A DNA stretch of 64,000 bases from an uncultured Oscillospiraceae bacterium (GTDB taxonomy: Bacteria; Bacillota_A; Clostridia; Oscillospirales; Oscillospiraceae), in contig CAJTTS010000010.1 of NCBI GenBank assembly GCA_910579155.1, positions 8,543 through 72,542 on the forward strand. The letters are read 5' to 3'. The position numbers and the translations under genes are program-made. Shown one piece after another: positions 32,916-41,937 of the stretch (positions are counted from its first letter, which is position 1; every line of letters begins with the position of its first letter). The notes beneath the pieces are model-generated. The model did no database searches and was not told the origin of the DNA. It was given only the letters and a program-made list of their open reading frames with translations.

Positions 32916-33373
32916 AGCTTTTTGGACAGGTACAGGCTGGCCAGCGGCCAACTGACAGCGTACACCACGATGACGCCGAACACCGCCAGGGCCGCTGTCT
33001 TGCTCACCGCCACCAGCACGAACATAGACGCCACGGCGGCAAAAAAGGTGAACATCCCGGCAAACTGGAACGCCTGATTGATGATGGCCTTCTCCCGTTC
33101 GTCCTGCTCCTGGATTTTGGCCTTTTTCCGGGCCTCCGGGTGGGTGAGCAGGTACTGCATCCGAATTAGAAGGATCACCGAGCCAATCGTTATGCCGCTG
33201 GCCGCGCCCAAATAGAATCCACGGGCGTAGTCGGACAGCACGTCGCTGTGGTGAATCAGCAGGAAATAGCAGACGATACCCGTGATTCCCACCGCCAGCA
33301 GACCCAGGGACATCAGACGGCGGCGGCGCAGGGAGCGGTCGTAGTCCGAGGTGTCAAACATTCTCATTAACAT
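32912..33373 (-). CDS. Four-helix membrane protein (DUF2178-like)
   Basis: 153 residues with four hydrophobic helices (about 22-41, 54-75, 105-126, 128-148) and a charged cytoplasmic loop EARKKAKIQEQDEREKAI between helices 2 and 3. Size and layout resemble DUF2178 membrane proteins, often found behind small XRE regulators. ATG after GAGGAGG. Function unknown. Confidence 0.7.
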   Translation of the reverse strand: MLMRMFDTSDYDRSLRRRRLMSLGLLAVGITGIVCYFLLIHHSDVLSDYARGFYLGAASGITIGSVILLIRMQYLLTHPEARKKAKIQEQDEREKAIINQAFQFAGMFTFFAAVASMFVLVAVSKTAALAVFGVIVVYAVSWPLASLYLSKKL

Positions 33374-33386
33374 GGGTTTTTCCTCC

Positions 33387-33638
33387 TCACCCGGCGTTTT
33401 CCCGCCCCAGCAGCCGCAGCTTGAAGGCGTGGAACTTGTCGAACAAAGGCCGGGTTTTGGGGGAGCCGTACAGCAATCCCACGAAGGCCAGCCCAATCCC
33501 CATGCCGCAGACCAGGTGGGTCACATTCAGAGCCGGCCCCTGGACCTCCAGCACGTTCTGGACGAACATACCCGCCCACATCAGCACCAGCCCCACGGAA
33601 AAGGCCGGGCTTATCTTGAAATTACAATTGCGCCTCAT
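33387..33638 (-). CDS. Small membrane protein in the HTH operon
   Basis: 83 residues with two hydrophobic helices (about 12-27 and 38-58) and a basic C-terminus ([12 protein letters not shown]). It overlaps the regulator stop by ATGA and has GAGGAGG in front. No recognised family, but it is clearly co-translated with its neighbours. Confidence 0.7.
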   Translation of the reverse strand: MRRNCNFKISPAFSVGLVLMWAGMFVQNVLEVQGPALNVTHLVCGMGIGLAFVGLLYGSPKTRPLFDKFHAFKLRLLGRENAG

Positions 33639-33838
33639 GATTCTTCCTCCTCAAACAGAAAAATGTCCTCAATGGCGGTTTCAAAATACTTGGCGATCTT
33701 ATGGGCCAACAGAAGGGAGGCGTTGTACCGTCCGCTCTCCAGCGAAATGATGGTCTGCCGGGTGACGGACACCGCCTCCGCCAGCTCCGCCTGGGAAATG
33801 CGCCGCTCTTTCCGCAGGGCGGCGATACGGTTTTCCAT
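33635..33838 (-). CDS. XRE/Cro-family small HTH regulator (YozG-like)
   Basis: 67 residues, only a helix-turn-helix: [59 protein letters not shown]. Such stand-alone Cro-like proteins usually repress their own operon, which here has a palindrome overlapping the promoter (34025-34044). ATG after GAGGAGGG. The operon joins it to small membrane proteins. Confidence 0.88.
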   Translation of the reverse strand: MENRIAALRKERRISQAELAEAVSVTRQTIISLESGRYNASLLLAHKIAKYFETAIEDIFLFEEEES

Positions 33839-33876
33839 GTCATCCCTCCTCATAGTGTAAGCAGTCTGAGCCATTG

Positions 33877-34005
33877 TCAGTTCTCCCCGCCCTGATCGTC
33901 ATCCTTCTTTTTGGCGCTGTTTTTTCGGCTGTTCTGCGCGGCCAGGGCAGCCGCGCTCACGCAAAGCAGGATCGCCGCGATTGCGCCGATGGTATCCATG
34001 CCCAT
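33877..34005 (-). CDS. 42-residue membrane peptide heading the HTH operon
   Basis: Starts with [20 protein letters not shown], a single hydrophobic helix, and ends in a very charged tail ([17 protein letters not shown]). Excellent ribosome site GGAGGTGAG seven bases before the ATG, first gene after the operon promoter. It is too short for most gene finders. Its role is unknown. Confidence 0.7.
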   Translation of the reverse strand: MGMDTIGAIAAILLCVSAAALAAQNSRKNSAKKKDDDQGGEN

Positions 34006-34024
34006 GTATCTCACCTCCAGCAAA

Positions 34025-34078
34025 TTGTAAAGCTTGCTTTACAAGAAGGAGTATAGCACGCTTTACATTTCATGTCAA
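34025..34078 (-). promoter_or_regulatory. Promoter and palindromic operator of the HTH operon
   Basis: Minus strand TTGACA (34073-34078), 17-bp spacer, TATACT (34050-34055). Just downstream lies the palindrome TTGTAAAGC/GCTTTACAA (34025-34033 and 34036-34044, 2-bp centre), and a third half-site GCTTTACA (34060-34067) sits inside the spacer. This suits binding of a Cro-like dimer encoded by the operon. Confidence 0.8.
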
Positions 34079-34168
34079 GTTTCTTTTACATTTTCTTGGA
34101 AAATTTTTGAGTGCGAAAAAGCGCCCGGGCTTTACCCGGGCGCCGACGCAGTTTACTTATAAATATGG

Positions 34169-35848
34169 TTATTCCGCAGAAATCATATAGTAGTACACGG
34201 GCTGGCCGCCGGAAAGCAGGGTGATCTCGGCATTGGGGCACTCCTTTTGGAAGATGCCCAGGGCCTCGCCGGCCTGCTCCTCCGCCACATCCTCGCCGTA
34301 AAAAATGCTGATGAACTCGGCGTTCTGCTGCGCTTCCGCCTTGGCCAGACGCTCCAGCAGGGAGGCAATACCCCGGTCGGTGCCGAAGAGCTGGCCCTCC
34401 TCCAGGGCCATGTAGTCGCCCTCGTGGATTTCAAAGCCGTCGAAATCGGAATCCCGGGCGGCGTAGGTGATCTCGGAGGTGTGCACGTTCTTCCGGGCCT
34501 CCTCCATGGCGGCGGCGTTGGTCTCCACGTCCGCCTCCGGGTCCAGCACCAGCATGGCGGAGATGCCCTGAGGCACGGTGCGGGTGGGGATGACCACAAT
34601 TTCCTTGCCCTCCACCAGCCCCACGCACTGCTGGGCGGCCATGATAATGTTCTTGTTGTTGGGCAGCACAAACACCACCTCGGCGGGGGTGCGGGCGATC
34701 TCCCGCAGGATGTCCTCGGTGGAGGGGTTCATGGTCTGGCCGCCGGAGATGACGCCGTCCACGCCCAGGTCCTTGAATACGGACGCCATGCCCTCGCCCG
34801 CGCTGACCGCCACCACGCCGAACTTCTTTTCCGGGGCGGCGATGGCGTCCCCGTCCTCCCGGGCCTCCAGCTCCGCCTCGATCTGCTCCAGGTCGTCGGT
34901 ACTCTGGGCTTTTTTGCCTGCGGCCAACTCCTCAGCCTGGGTGCGCATGTTCTCGATCTTGGCCAACTCCAAGGTGCCGTACTTCTGGGCCTCGGACAGG
35001 GCCGCGCCGGGGGTGTCGGTGTGGACATGGACCTTGAACGCCTCGTCGTCCTCGCCGATGACCAGGCTGTCCCCGATGCTGTTCAGATAGGCGCGGAAGG
35101 GCTCGATGGACCTATCCATGGTTTTGCGGACGATGAACACGGTGTCGAAGGTGAAGGTAATCTCCTCGTCGGTGAGGGCGGCGAAGTCGGCGGACTCCTT
35201 CGCGGGCAGGGCGTCCTCCTCCACCGGGGCGGGGATGCCCCGCAACTCGTCCAGCATCCCCTGGAGGATGCACAGGAACCCCTTGCCGCCCGCGTCCACC
35301 ACCCCGGCCTTTTTTAGTACCGGGTTTTGGTTGACGGTGTCGGCCAAAGCGATCTGCCCTTGGTTGATGGCGGCTTCCAGCACCGCCTCCACGCTGTTAT
35401 GCTCCGCGGCGGTCTCCGCGCCCTTGGCGGCGGCCAGACGGGACACGGTGAGAATGGTGCCCTCGGCGGGCTTCATCACCGCCTTGTACGCGGCGGACAC
35501 GCCCTCGTTGAGCGCGGCGGCGAAGAGCACGCCGTCCGCCTCGTCCTTCTCCTTGAGGCCCTTGGACACGCCCCGGAACAGCAGGGACAAAATCACGCCG
35601 GAGTTGCCCCGGGCCCCCCGCAGCAGGGCGGAGGCGTTGACGGACGCGGCCTTGCCGATGGACTGGCTGGGCTTCTTTTTGGCCTCGGCGGCAGCGGTGC
35701 CGATGGTCAGGGACATGTTGGTGCCGGTGTCTCCGTCTGGGACGGGGAACACGTTCAGGTCGTTAATGGCCTGCTTCTGGGCGTTGATGGAGGCGGAGCC
35801 GTGGATCACCATGCGCTGGAACAGCGCGCCGTCAATGATATCTACCAT
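34169..35848 (-). CDS. fakA: Fatty acid kinase catalytic subunit FakA (DAK2/DegV type)
   Basis: 559 residues. The N-terminal DAK2 kinase domain carries DLNVFPVPDGDTGTNM and LLRGARGNSGVILS. A middle domain (about 210-320) and a C-terminal DegV-related domain (about 330-559) follow, as in YloV/FakA of Firmicutes. It phosphorylates fatty acids bound by a FakB (DegV) partner for phospholipid synthesis. No FakB gene is in the window. The classic partner gene yloU (Asp23 family) is immediately upstream in the same operon. Confidence 0.88.
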   Translation of the reverse strand: MVDIIDGALFQRMVIHGSASINAQKQAINDLNVFPVPDGDTGTNMSLTIGTAAAEAKKKPSQSIGKAASVNASALLRGARGNSGVILSLLFRGVSKGLKEKDEADGVLFAAALNEGVSAAYKAVMKPAEGTILTVSRLAAAKGAETAAEHNSVEAVLEAAINQGQIALADTVNQNPVLKKAGVVDAGGKGFLCILQGMLDELRGIPAPVEEDALPAKESADFAALTDEEITFTFDTVFIVRKTMDRSIEPFRAYLNSIGDSLVIGEDDEAFKVHVHTDTPGAALSEAQKYGTLELAKIENMRTQAEELAAGKKAQSTDDLEQIEAELEAREDGDAIAAPEKKFGVVAVSAGEGMASVFKDLGVDGVISGGQTMNPSTEDILREIARTPAEVVFVLPNNKNIIMAAQQCVGLVEGKEIVVIPTRTVPQGISAMLVLDPEADVETNAAAMEEARKNVHTSEITYAARDSDFDGFEIHEGDYMALEEGQLFGTDRGIASLLERLAKAEAQQNAEFISIFYGEDVAEEQAGEALGIFQKECPNAEITLLSGGQPVYYYMISAE

Positions 35849-35883
35849 ATTCGGATAATCCTTTCTGTCTGGTCTGCACGGCC

Positions 35884-36234
35884 TCAGCCGATCACCATGG
35901 AATCGACGCAGACGTTCACGCTGCGCACCTCCACCCCGGTCAGGCGGTGGACGTTGTACTTGACCTCGTTTTGGATGGACTCGCCCACGGCCATCAGGTT
36001 CACCCCGTTGTCCACGATGATGTGGAGGTAGATGGAGATGGACTGGTCGTCGTTGTAGACGATCTTCACGCCCTTGGACATGGACTCCCGGCGCAACAGG
36101 TGGACCAGGCCGTCGGCGCGGGAGCGGAACGCCATACCTTTTACGCCGTAGCAGCTTGTGGCTACCGCGCCGGTCAGGTTGGAGTACACGTCGCTGGTCA
36201 GCCGGACGAGACCCTTTTCAGTCTGTATTTTCAT
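35884..36234 (-). CDS. Asp23/Gls24-family protein (YloU-like)
   Basis: 116 residues. The Asp23 pattern is clear: beta strands with YSNLTGAVATSCYGVKGM, SISIYLHIIVDNGVNLMAVGESIQNEV and VRSVNVCVDSMVI. These small proteins lie at the membrane and are linked to envelope stress. The arrangement yloU-fakA is conserved in Firmicutes, though the functional link is not settled. ATG after AAGGAAGG. Confidence 0.88.
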   Translation of the reverse strand: MKIQTEKGLVRLTSDVYSNLTGAVATSCYGVKGMAFRSRADGLVHLLRRESMSKGVKIVYNDDQSISIYLHIIVDNGVNLMAVGESIQNEVKYNVHRLTGVEVRSVNVCVDSMVIG

Positions 36235-36291
36235 GGGGACCTTCCTTTCTTAACGGACAAGAGGGTTACCGTTCCATTTCATTCGTCCTAT

Positions 36292-36320
36292 ATTGTATTC
36301 TATTTGGATGAAAAATACAA
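36292..36320 (-). promoter_or_regulatory. Promoter of the Asp23-fakA operon
   Basis: Minus strand TTGTAT (36315-36320), 17-bp spacer, TACAAT (36292-36297). Confidence 0.65.
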
Positions 36321-36390
36321 GCCCGTTTTGCCGCCAAAAAATTCGGGCGCTTTTGGGGCCTTTTGGGCTTTCTGAACAGGATTTTGGGAC

Positions 36391-36422
36391 AAAAAGCCGC
36401 CCCGGGCGGGTGTCCGGGGCGG
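36391..36422 (-). terminator. Terminator of the second sigma/anti-sigma operon
   Basis: Nine-bp GC stem (CCGCCCCGG and CCGGGGCGG) followed on the minus strand by TTTTT. Confidence 0.7.
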
Positions 36423-36445
36423 GGTAGGGCATGACAGGCGGATTG

Positions 36446-37246
36446 TCAGGAGAAGGAATCCAGGATGGCGTAGAGCCGGGAGGCCGCGTCCTCCACAGTG
36501 GAGACGGTGGCAAAGGTTTTGACGCTGTACAGGATGCCGTCCTTCATGAAATAGCCCTTGCAGTTGGCATGGGGGAAGTCCTGCGGCCCGGTGTATTGGA
36601 TAATCTCCGCCGTGACGCCGTTGGTCATGGGATGGCTCTCCATCTGAGTGAAGGCGCCGTCGGAGCCGGCCAGTCCTGCTTTTGCGTTTTCACCTTGCCA
36701 GAGCTCGGTGCGAATCTGGAACTCGATCTCACTGTGTACCAGGTCCGTAACATGGGCAACGTTGATATCCACGCCCCACAGCCGATCCGACCCAGTGTGG
36801 AACAGGTAAACCGTAAACCGGCGGTTCTCATCCCCTTCGCTTTGGGGCAGGAGGAGGGGGATGTCTCCGCCCACAAACTCCCGCACCTCGTTCCAGGTGT
36901 CAAAGCTCAGGCTGACGACAGGGCCGTCCCGGCCTTCGCTGGCGGCGTTGAGGGCGGGGCTGAAGGCGCTGAGGGGATACTTGGTCATGGGCCCGCCTTC
37001 CACCGTATAGCTTGTGTCCTCTTCGGTGGAGACGATGTGGACGTTCAGCCGGTCAATGAGGGCGGCCATGGCCTCCGGGTTGGCGGCAAAGGCCGAGCCC
37101 ACCAGCGCCAGGCACACGCAGGCGGCGATGAGTCCGGTTCGGGCAAACCTCGGCATACGGCGTTTGGCGGCGATTGGGAGATCGGCCTCCTCAATCAAAT
37201 CCGGCTCGATGGCGTTCATCAGGTTCAAAACCTGCTCTTTGTTCAC
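36446..37246 (-). CDS. Membrane-anchored anti-sigma-like protein, second copy
   Basis: 266 residues from a GTG after AAGGAGGG, overlapping the sigma stop by GTGA. A short cytoplasmic part (about 1-33) precedes one membrane helix (about 36-52, LIAACVCLALVGSAFA). An extracytoplasmic domain rich in Tyr, Asp and Thr strands, of no family I recognise, follows. A longer in-frame ORF upstream is only the antisense-free overlap with the sigma gene in another frame. By analogy with the pair at 29856-31459 it should hold the sigma factor at the membrane. Confidence 0.7.
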   Translation of the reverse strand: MNKEQVLNLMNAIEPDLIEEADLPIAAKRRMPRFARTGLIAACVCLALVGSAFAANPEAMAALIDRLNVHIVSTEEDTSYTVEGGPMTKYPLSAFSPALNAASEGRDGPVVSLSFDTWNEVREFVGGDIPLLLPQSEGDENRRFTVYLFHTGSDRLWGVDINVAHVTDLVHSEIEFQIRTELWQGENAKAGLAGSDGAFTQMESHPMTNGVTAEIIQYTGPQDFPHANCKGYFMKDGILYSVKTFATVSTVEDAASRLYAILDSFS

Positions 37247-37791
37247 AGAAAACCCTCCTTTTGCAGTTGTGCGCGCAGCTTGTTCCGGGTGCGGAACAGC
37301 ACGCTTTTGGTTTTGCTCACAGACCAGCCCAGGCGGCGGGCAACGTCCTCCACCGTGTCCGCGTACCAGTAGCGGCGGAGGAAAGCGGCCCGTGTCTCGC
37401 GGGGCTGGGTATAGAGGAAATGGCTGACAGCCTGGCCCAGGGCGCGGGATTCCGCCTCCCCGGCGGGGTCGAACCCCGGCGGCAGGCAGGAAGCCAGCTC
37501 CAGCGCGGCCCCGTCCACCGTGGGCGGGCGGCGGCCGTTCTCCCGGCCCATGGCCAGGGCCCGGTTGCGGGCGATGGCGGCCAGCCAGCCCTTGAAGCGC
37601 TCCGGTCTGGCGGGCGGGATGGCCCGCCACACCGACAGCCAAACATCGTTCAAGCACTCGTCTACGTCCCGTCGGTCGGCCAGGAGCTGGGCTGCAACAG
37701 CACGGCAGTAGGGGCCGTATTGGGCTTGCAGGGCGGGGAGGGCCTCCTCTGAGCGGGCGAAGAACAAGTCCATCAGTTCCTGGTCTGTCAT
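37243..37791 (-). CDS. Sigma-70-family (ECF-like) sigma factor, second copy
   Basis: 182 residues from the ATG after AAGGAAG. Region 2 runs from DLFFARSEEALPALQAQYG to LNDVWLSVWRAIPP, and region 4 from TRAAFLRRYWYADTVEDVARRLGWSVSKTKSVLFRTR. It shares the FFAR..YG.YC pattern and the NDxWL..W.AIPP block with the copy at 30899, so the two are paralogues. A longer in-frame ORF upstream is out of line with the family and crosses the divergent MarR promoter region. Confidence 0.85.
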   Translation of the reverse strand: MTDQELMDLFFARSEEALPALQAQYGPYCRAVAAQLLADRRDVDECLNDVWLSVWRAIPPARPERFKGWLAAIARNRALAMGRENGRRPPTVDGAALELASCLPPGFDPAGEAESRALGQAVSHFLYTQPRETRAAFLRRYWYADTVEDVARRLGWSVSKTKSVLFRTRNKLRAQLQKEGFL

Positions 37792-37951
37792 GGCGTTCAC
37801 TTCCTTCTGGGTCAGCTTGAAAACCGGTTTCCATCTATATAGAGTGCTGTTTTGGCTGAACGGTTGCAAACGCGTGGGAAATTTTCTCCACTGTAAACAA
37901 TATGTGAACAACATATATTTTCCTTGACAGGCGGAATACCAAGGGCTAATA

Positions 37952-37980
37952 TATGCGAAGCAAATATAGTTTGGAGGTAT
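37952..37980 (+). promoter_or_regulatory. Promoter of the MarR-ABC operon
   Basis: TTGACA, 17-bp spacer (GGCGGAATACCAAGGGC), TAATAT, ending about 30 nt before the GTG. A/T-rich inverted repeats overlap both sides (AATATGT..ACATATATT upstream, TATATGCGAAGCAAATATA on and after the -10 box), likely MarR operators. End positions are approximate (the -35 lies near 37925). Confidence 0.6.
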
Positions 37981-37984
37981 CCCC

Positions 37985-38443
37985 GTGACCGACAACAACC
38001 AGATTTCCTTCCTCGCCGTATTCCAGACCCTGAAAACCAAAACCGCCCGCCTGCTGGAGCCCATCGTCCAGGCGGAGGGGCTCACCCCTTTGCAGGCCTC
38101 CGTACTGCTCCAGCTCGCCCACCGGGACGCCGCTGTCGGCGACATCAGCGAGGCCACCTGCATGGGGCAGGCCAACGCCTCCTCCCTGTGCAAGAAGCTG
38201 GAGCAGGGCGGATACCTCACCCGCAGCCGGAGCTGTCCCGACGGGCGGGTGGTCACCCTCTCCCTGACCCCAAAGGGCCGGGAGACGGCGGGGCGCATCC
38301 AGCGGCGGCTGGACCACTATCTGGAGCTGCTCAACGCCCTGCCCTCCGGCACAAAGGAAGAGCTGAAGCGGGGCTTGCAGGCTGCAAACCAAATGCTGGA
38401 CTATCTTTTTGAACAAACCAAAGGAGACCAAGACCTATGCTGA
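37985..38443 (+). CDS. MarR-family transcriptional regulator
   Basis: 152 residues from a GTG after GGAGG. Winged-helix core: LTPLQASVLLQLAHRD, EATCMGQANASSLCKKLEQGGYLTRSR and the wing DGRVVTLSLTPKG, with helices at both ends for dimerisation. It overlaps the ABC transporter gene by 7 bp, so it very likely represses that exporter and responds to its substrate, possibly a toxic amphiphile or antibiotic. Confidence 0.9.
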   Translation: MTDNNQISFLAVFQTLKTKTARLLEPIVQAEGLTPLQASVLLQLAHRDAAVGDISEATCMGQANASSLCKKLEQGGYLTRSRSCPDGRVVTLSLTPKGRETAGRIQRRLDHYLELLNALPSGTKEELKRGLQAANQMLDYLFEQTKGDQDLC

Positions 38444-41400
38444 AGCTATCCAACATCACCAAGCAGTATACCCTGGGCGGCAATACCATCGACGCCCTGC
38501 GGGGCATCGACCTGGAGTTCCGGGAAAACGAGTTCGTGTCCATCCTGGGGCCCTCGGGCTGTGGCAAAACCACCACCCTGAACATCATCGGCGGGCTGGA
38601 CCGCTACACCAGCGGCGACCTCATCATTAATGGCCGCTCCACCAAGGATTACAAGGACAGCGACTGGGACGCCTACCGCAACCACTCCATCGGCTTTGTG
38701 TTCCAAAGCTACAACCTGATCCCCCACCAGACGGTGCTGGCCAACGTGGAGCTTGCCCTGACCCTGGCGGGCGTGTCCAAAAAGGAGCGCCACCGCCGCG
38801 CCGTTGAGGCCCTGGAACGGGTGGGCCTGGGGGACCAGCTCAATAAGGTTCCCTCCCAAATGTCCGGCGGACAGATGCAGCGGGTGGCCATCGCCCGGGC
38901 CCTCATCAACGACCCGGATATCCTGCTGGCCGACGAGCCCACCGGCGCGCTGGACTCAGAGACCTCGGTGCAGGTGATGGAGCTGTTGAAGGAGGTGGCC
39001 CGGGACCGGCTGGTGGTCATGGTCACCCACAACCCGGAGCTGGCCCAGCAGTATTCCACCCGCATCGTCACCCTGAAGGACGGCCTGGTCACCGGGGACT
39101 CCAACCCCTACCGTTCAGAGGAACAGGCCCCGGTCCTCACCGGCAAGCAGGCCCGCGGGGAGCACAAGACCTCCATGTCCTTCCTGACGGCCCTGTCCCT
39201 GTCGCTGACCAACCTGCGCACCAAGATGGGCCGGACGGTGCTCACCGCCTTCGCCGGCTCCATCGGCATCATCGGCATTGCCCTGATCCTGGCCCTGTCC
39301 ACCGGCATCAACGACTATATCAACCAGGTGCAGGAGGACACCCTGTCCAGCTATCCCCTGACCATCCAGGCGGAGAACACCGACATGACCGCCATGATGG
39401 CCTCCCTGATGGGGGCCCGGCGGGACCAACTCACCGGCGGGGAGGCGCAGGGCCAGGACCCCGACCGGGTGTACGCCTCCACCGTCATGTACGACATGAT
39501 GGACTCCATGCTCAACGCCCAGGTGGAGACCAACAACCTCCAGGCGTTCAAGGAATACCTGGACAACGGGGGCGGCGGCATCAAGGATATGGCCAACGTC
39601 CACTACAGCTACGACTTCGACTTTGATATCTACACCCAGGACGAGAACGGCGACATCATCAAGTGCGACGTGATGACCCTCATGCAGGACGCCATGACCG
39701 CCATGTACGGCGGGGACTACTCCTCCTACTTCGAGCAGATGGGGTCCATGTACTCCGCCATGGACGTATGGGAGGAGCTGCTCCCTGGGGAAGACGGCGA
39801 GCTGGTGGCCCCTCAGGTCAAGGCGGACTATGAGCTGCTCTACGGCGGCTGGCCCCGGAGCTACGACGAGGTCATCCTGTTTGTGGACGGGAACAACGAG
39901 ATCTCCGACCTGATGCTGTACGCCCTGGGCCTCATGCCCCACGACGACATGGAGGAGGCCATGATCTCTATGTCCAAGGGGGAGACCGTGGAGGCCCCCG
40001 AGCTAAGCTGGTCCTATGAGGAGCTGTGTGCGCTGGGCTTCAAGCTGATCCTTCCGGCGGAATACTATCAGCATGACCCGGCTACGGACACCTATACCGA
40101 CATGTCCGCCACCGAGACGGGGATGGACTTCCTCTATAACAGCGACGACACCGGCGTGCGCCTGAAGGTGGCGGGCATCGCCCGGCCCATCGGGGACGGA
40201 AACGGCATGGGCGGCGGCATGACCTCCGGCGGCATCGGCTACACCAGCGCCCTGACCCGGTTTGCCATCGAGACCACCGGGGAGACCGAGATTTTGAAGC
40301 GGCAGTTGGCCGACCCGGACACTGACGTGATCTGTGCCCTGCCCTTCCCCAAGGACACCGACGTGGAACCCACCGACGAGGAAAAGGCGGACGCCATCAC
40401 CGAATACCTGTCCACCTTGTCCGTCCAGGAGAAGGCCGCGGCTTACATCGACGTGATGGGCCAGCCCTCCCAGGAGTACGTGGACGGGGTGGTGGAGCAG
40501 CAGATGGACGGCATGACCCGGGAGTCCATCGAAGCCATGATCGTGGAGCAGTATTCCACGGAAATGGGGGTCAGCGGGGACACCGTGGCGGACTACATCG
40601 CCGATATGAGCGACGATGAGCTGTTTAACCGGGTGGAGGAGGCCATCGCCCAGGGCGTGCGGGAGCAATACGCCGCCGCCGTGGAACAGCGGCTGTCCGC
40701 CCAGACCAACGACCAGCTCGCCTCCATCCTGGACCTGACCCTGGAGCAGCGCACCGCTGATCCGGAGGACGGCGCAACCGTCGAACCAGAGTTCACCTCC
40801 ATGCCTGCCGGGATGAACCCCGGCATGAGCACGAATCCCGCCATGGCCGCCCCCAGCCCCTTTACCCCGGAGCAGTTCGTCTACCTGTACGACCACTATA
40901 TGCCCCCCACCCGGTCCTCCTCCACCTATGAGGATAATCTGGACCTGCTGGGCTACGTGCGGCTGGACTCTCCCTCCTCCATCAGCATCTATGCCACCAC
41001 CTTTGCCCAAAAGGACGAAATCGCCGACCTTATCGCCGAGTACAATGAGGGCGTGGCCGACGAGGAGGACGAGATCACCTACACCGACTACGTGGCCCTG
41101 CTCATGAGTTCCATCACCGGCATCATCAGCGGCATCAGCTATCTGCTCATCGCCTTTGTGTCCATCTCCCTGGTGGTGTCCTCCATCATGATCGGCATCA
41201 TCACCAACATCTCCGTGCTGGAGCGCACCAAAGAGATCGGCATACTCCGGGCCGTGGGCGCGTCCAAGCGGGACGTGTCCCGGGTGTTCAACGCCGAGAC
41301 CCTGATCGTGGGCCTGGCGGCGGGTGTGCTGGGCATTCTGGTCAGCATGCTGGCCACCTTCCCCATCAACGCCATCATCCATGACCTGACAGGCCTTGAC

Positions 41401-41538
41401 GACCTCACCGCGGTCCTGCCTCCGGCGGCGGGAGCCATCCTGGTGGCCATCAGCGTGGCGCTCACCGTGTTCGCCGGACTGGTGCCCTCCCGGGGCGCGG
41501 CCAAGAAGGACCCGGTGGAAGCACTGCGGAGCGAATAA
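38437..41538 (+). CDS. MacB-type ABC transporter, ATPase fused to FtsX-like permease
   Basis: 1033 residues. ATPase domain 1-225: Walker A GPSGCGKTT, signature MSGGQMQRVAIARAL, Walker B DILLADEPTGALDS. The permease starts with a helix near 275-300, then a very large extracytoplasmic domain (about 300-880), then three C-terminal helices (about 890-1025), a MacB/FtsX arrangement in one chain. The external domain is much larger than in E. coli MacB and rich in Asp, Glu and Met. It likely exports a peptide or antibiotic or does mechanotransmission. Co-transcribed with the MarR regulator. Confidence 0.88.
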   Translation: MLKLSNITKQYTLGGNTIDALRGIDLEFRENEFVSILGPSGCGKTTTLNIIGGLDRYTSGDLIINGRSTKDYKDSDWDAYRNHSIGFVFQSYNLIPHQTVLANVELALTLAGVSKKERHRRAVEALERVGLGDQLNKVPSQMSGGQMQRVAIARALINDPDILLADEPTGALDSETSVQVMELLKEVARDRLVVMVTHNPELAQQYSTRIVTLKDGLVTGDSNPYRSEEQAPVLTGKQARGEHKTSMSFLTALSLSLTNLRTKMGRTVLTAFAGSIGIIGIALILALSTGINDYINQVQEDTLSSYPLTIQAENTDMTAMMASLMGARRDQLTGGEAQGQDPDRVYASTVMYDMMDSMLNAQVETNNLQAFKEYLDNGGGGIKDMANVHYSYDFDFDIYTQDENGDIIKCDVMTLMQDAMTAMYGGDYSSYFEQMGSMYSAMDVWEELLPGEDGELVAPQVKADYELLYGGWPRSYDEVILFVDGNNEISDLMLYALGLMPHDDMEEAMISMSKGETVEAPELSWSYEELCALGFKLILPAEYYQHDPATDTYTDMSATETGMDFLYNSDDTGVRLKVAGIARPIGDGNGMGGGMTSGGIGYTSALTRFAIETTGETEILKRQLADPDTDVICALPFPKDTDVEPTDEEKADAITEYLSTLSVQEKAAAYIDVMGQPSQEYVDGVVEQQMDGMTRESIEAMIVEQYSTEMGVSGDTVADYIADMSDDELFNRVEEAIAQGVREQYAAAVEQRLSAQTNDQLASILDLTLEQRTADPEDGATVEPEFTSMPAGMNPGMSTNPAMAAPSPFTPEQFVYLYDHYMPPTRSSSTYEDNLDLLGYVRLDSPSSISIYATTFAQKDEIADLIAEYNEGVADEEDEITYTDYVALLMSSITGIISGISYLLIAFVSISLVVSSIMIGIITNISVLERTKEIGILRAVGASKRDVSRVFNAETLIVGLAAGVLGILVSMLATFPINAIIHDLTGLDDLTAVLPPAAGAILVAISVALTVFAGLVPSRGAAKKDPVEALRSE

Positions 41539-41550
41539 GGAGTTTCCTCC

Positions 41551-41937
41551 ATGGCACAGCTTGAACGCATTGTCCAGTATGCTCAGGTTCGCTATGGGAC
41601 TGAGCCGGAACACCTGTGGGCAAAATATCCCGATTATATGGTATTCCGGCACCCTGCCGGCAAAAAATGGTACGCCGCTCTTATGAATGTGCCGGAGCAC
41701 AGGCTGGGACTGCCGGGAGACGGCTCAGTTGACGTTTTAGATGTCAAATGCGATCCGCGTATGATCGGCTCCCTGCTGTCTGAAAAAGGATTTCTTCCGG
41801 CCTACCACATGAGTAAAAGCACCTGGATCTCTGTTCTTTTGGACGAGTCGGTGCCGGATGAACAGATTCTTTCTCTGATAGAATTGAGCTATGACAGTGT
41901 AGCTCCAAAGCGGAAGAAAAAGCAGCAAGACTGCTGA
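41551..41937 (+). CDS. MmcQ/YjbR-family protein
   Basis: 128 residues. The family pattern includes KYPDYMVFRHPAGKKWYAALMNV, DVLDVKCDPRMIGSLL and LPAYHMSKSTWISVLLDESV. YjbR proteins have a CyaY-like fold, and their role is unclear (some bind DNA). ATG after AAGGAG, 12 bp behind the ABC gene and so in the same operon, followed by a terminator. Confidence 0.85.
   Translation: MAQLERIVQYAQVRYGTEPEHLWAKYPDYMVFRHPAGKKWYAALMNVPEHRLGLPGDGSVDVLDVKCDPRMIGSLLSEKGFLPAYHMSKSTWISVLLDESVPDEQILSLIELSYDSVAPKRKKKQQDC

Noticed and set aside
36446..38298. N-terminal extensions of the second sigma/anti-sigma pair reaching 37834 and 38298
   Set aside because: The extensions show no family similarity, cross the divergent MarR region and lack ribosome sites. 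Starts at 37246 and 37791 have them.
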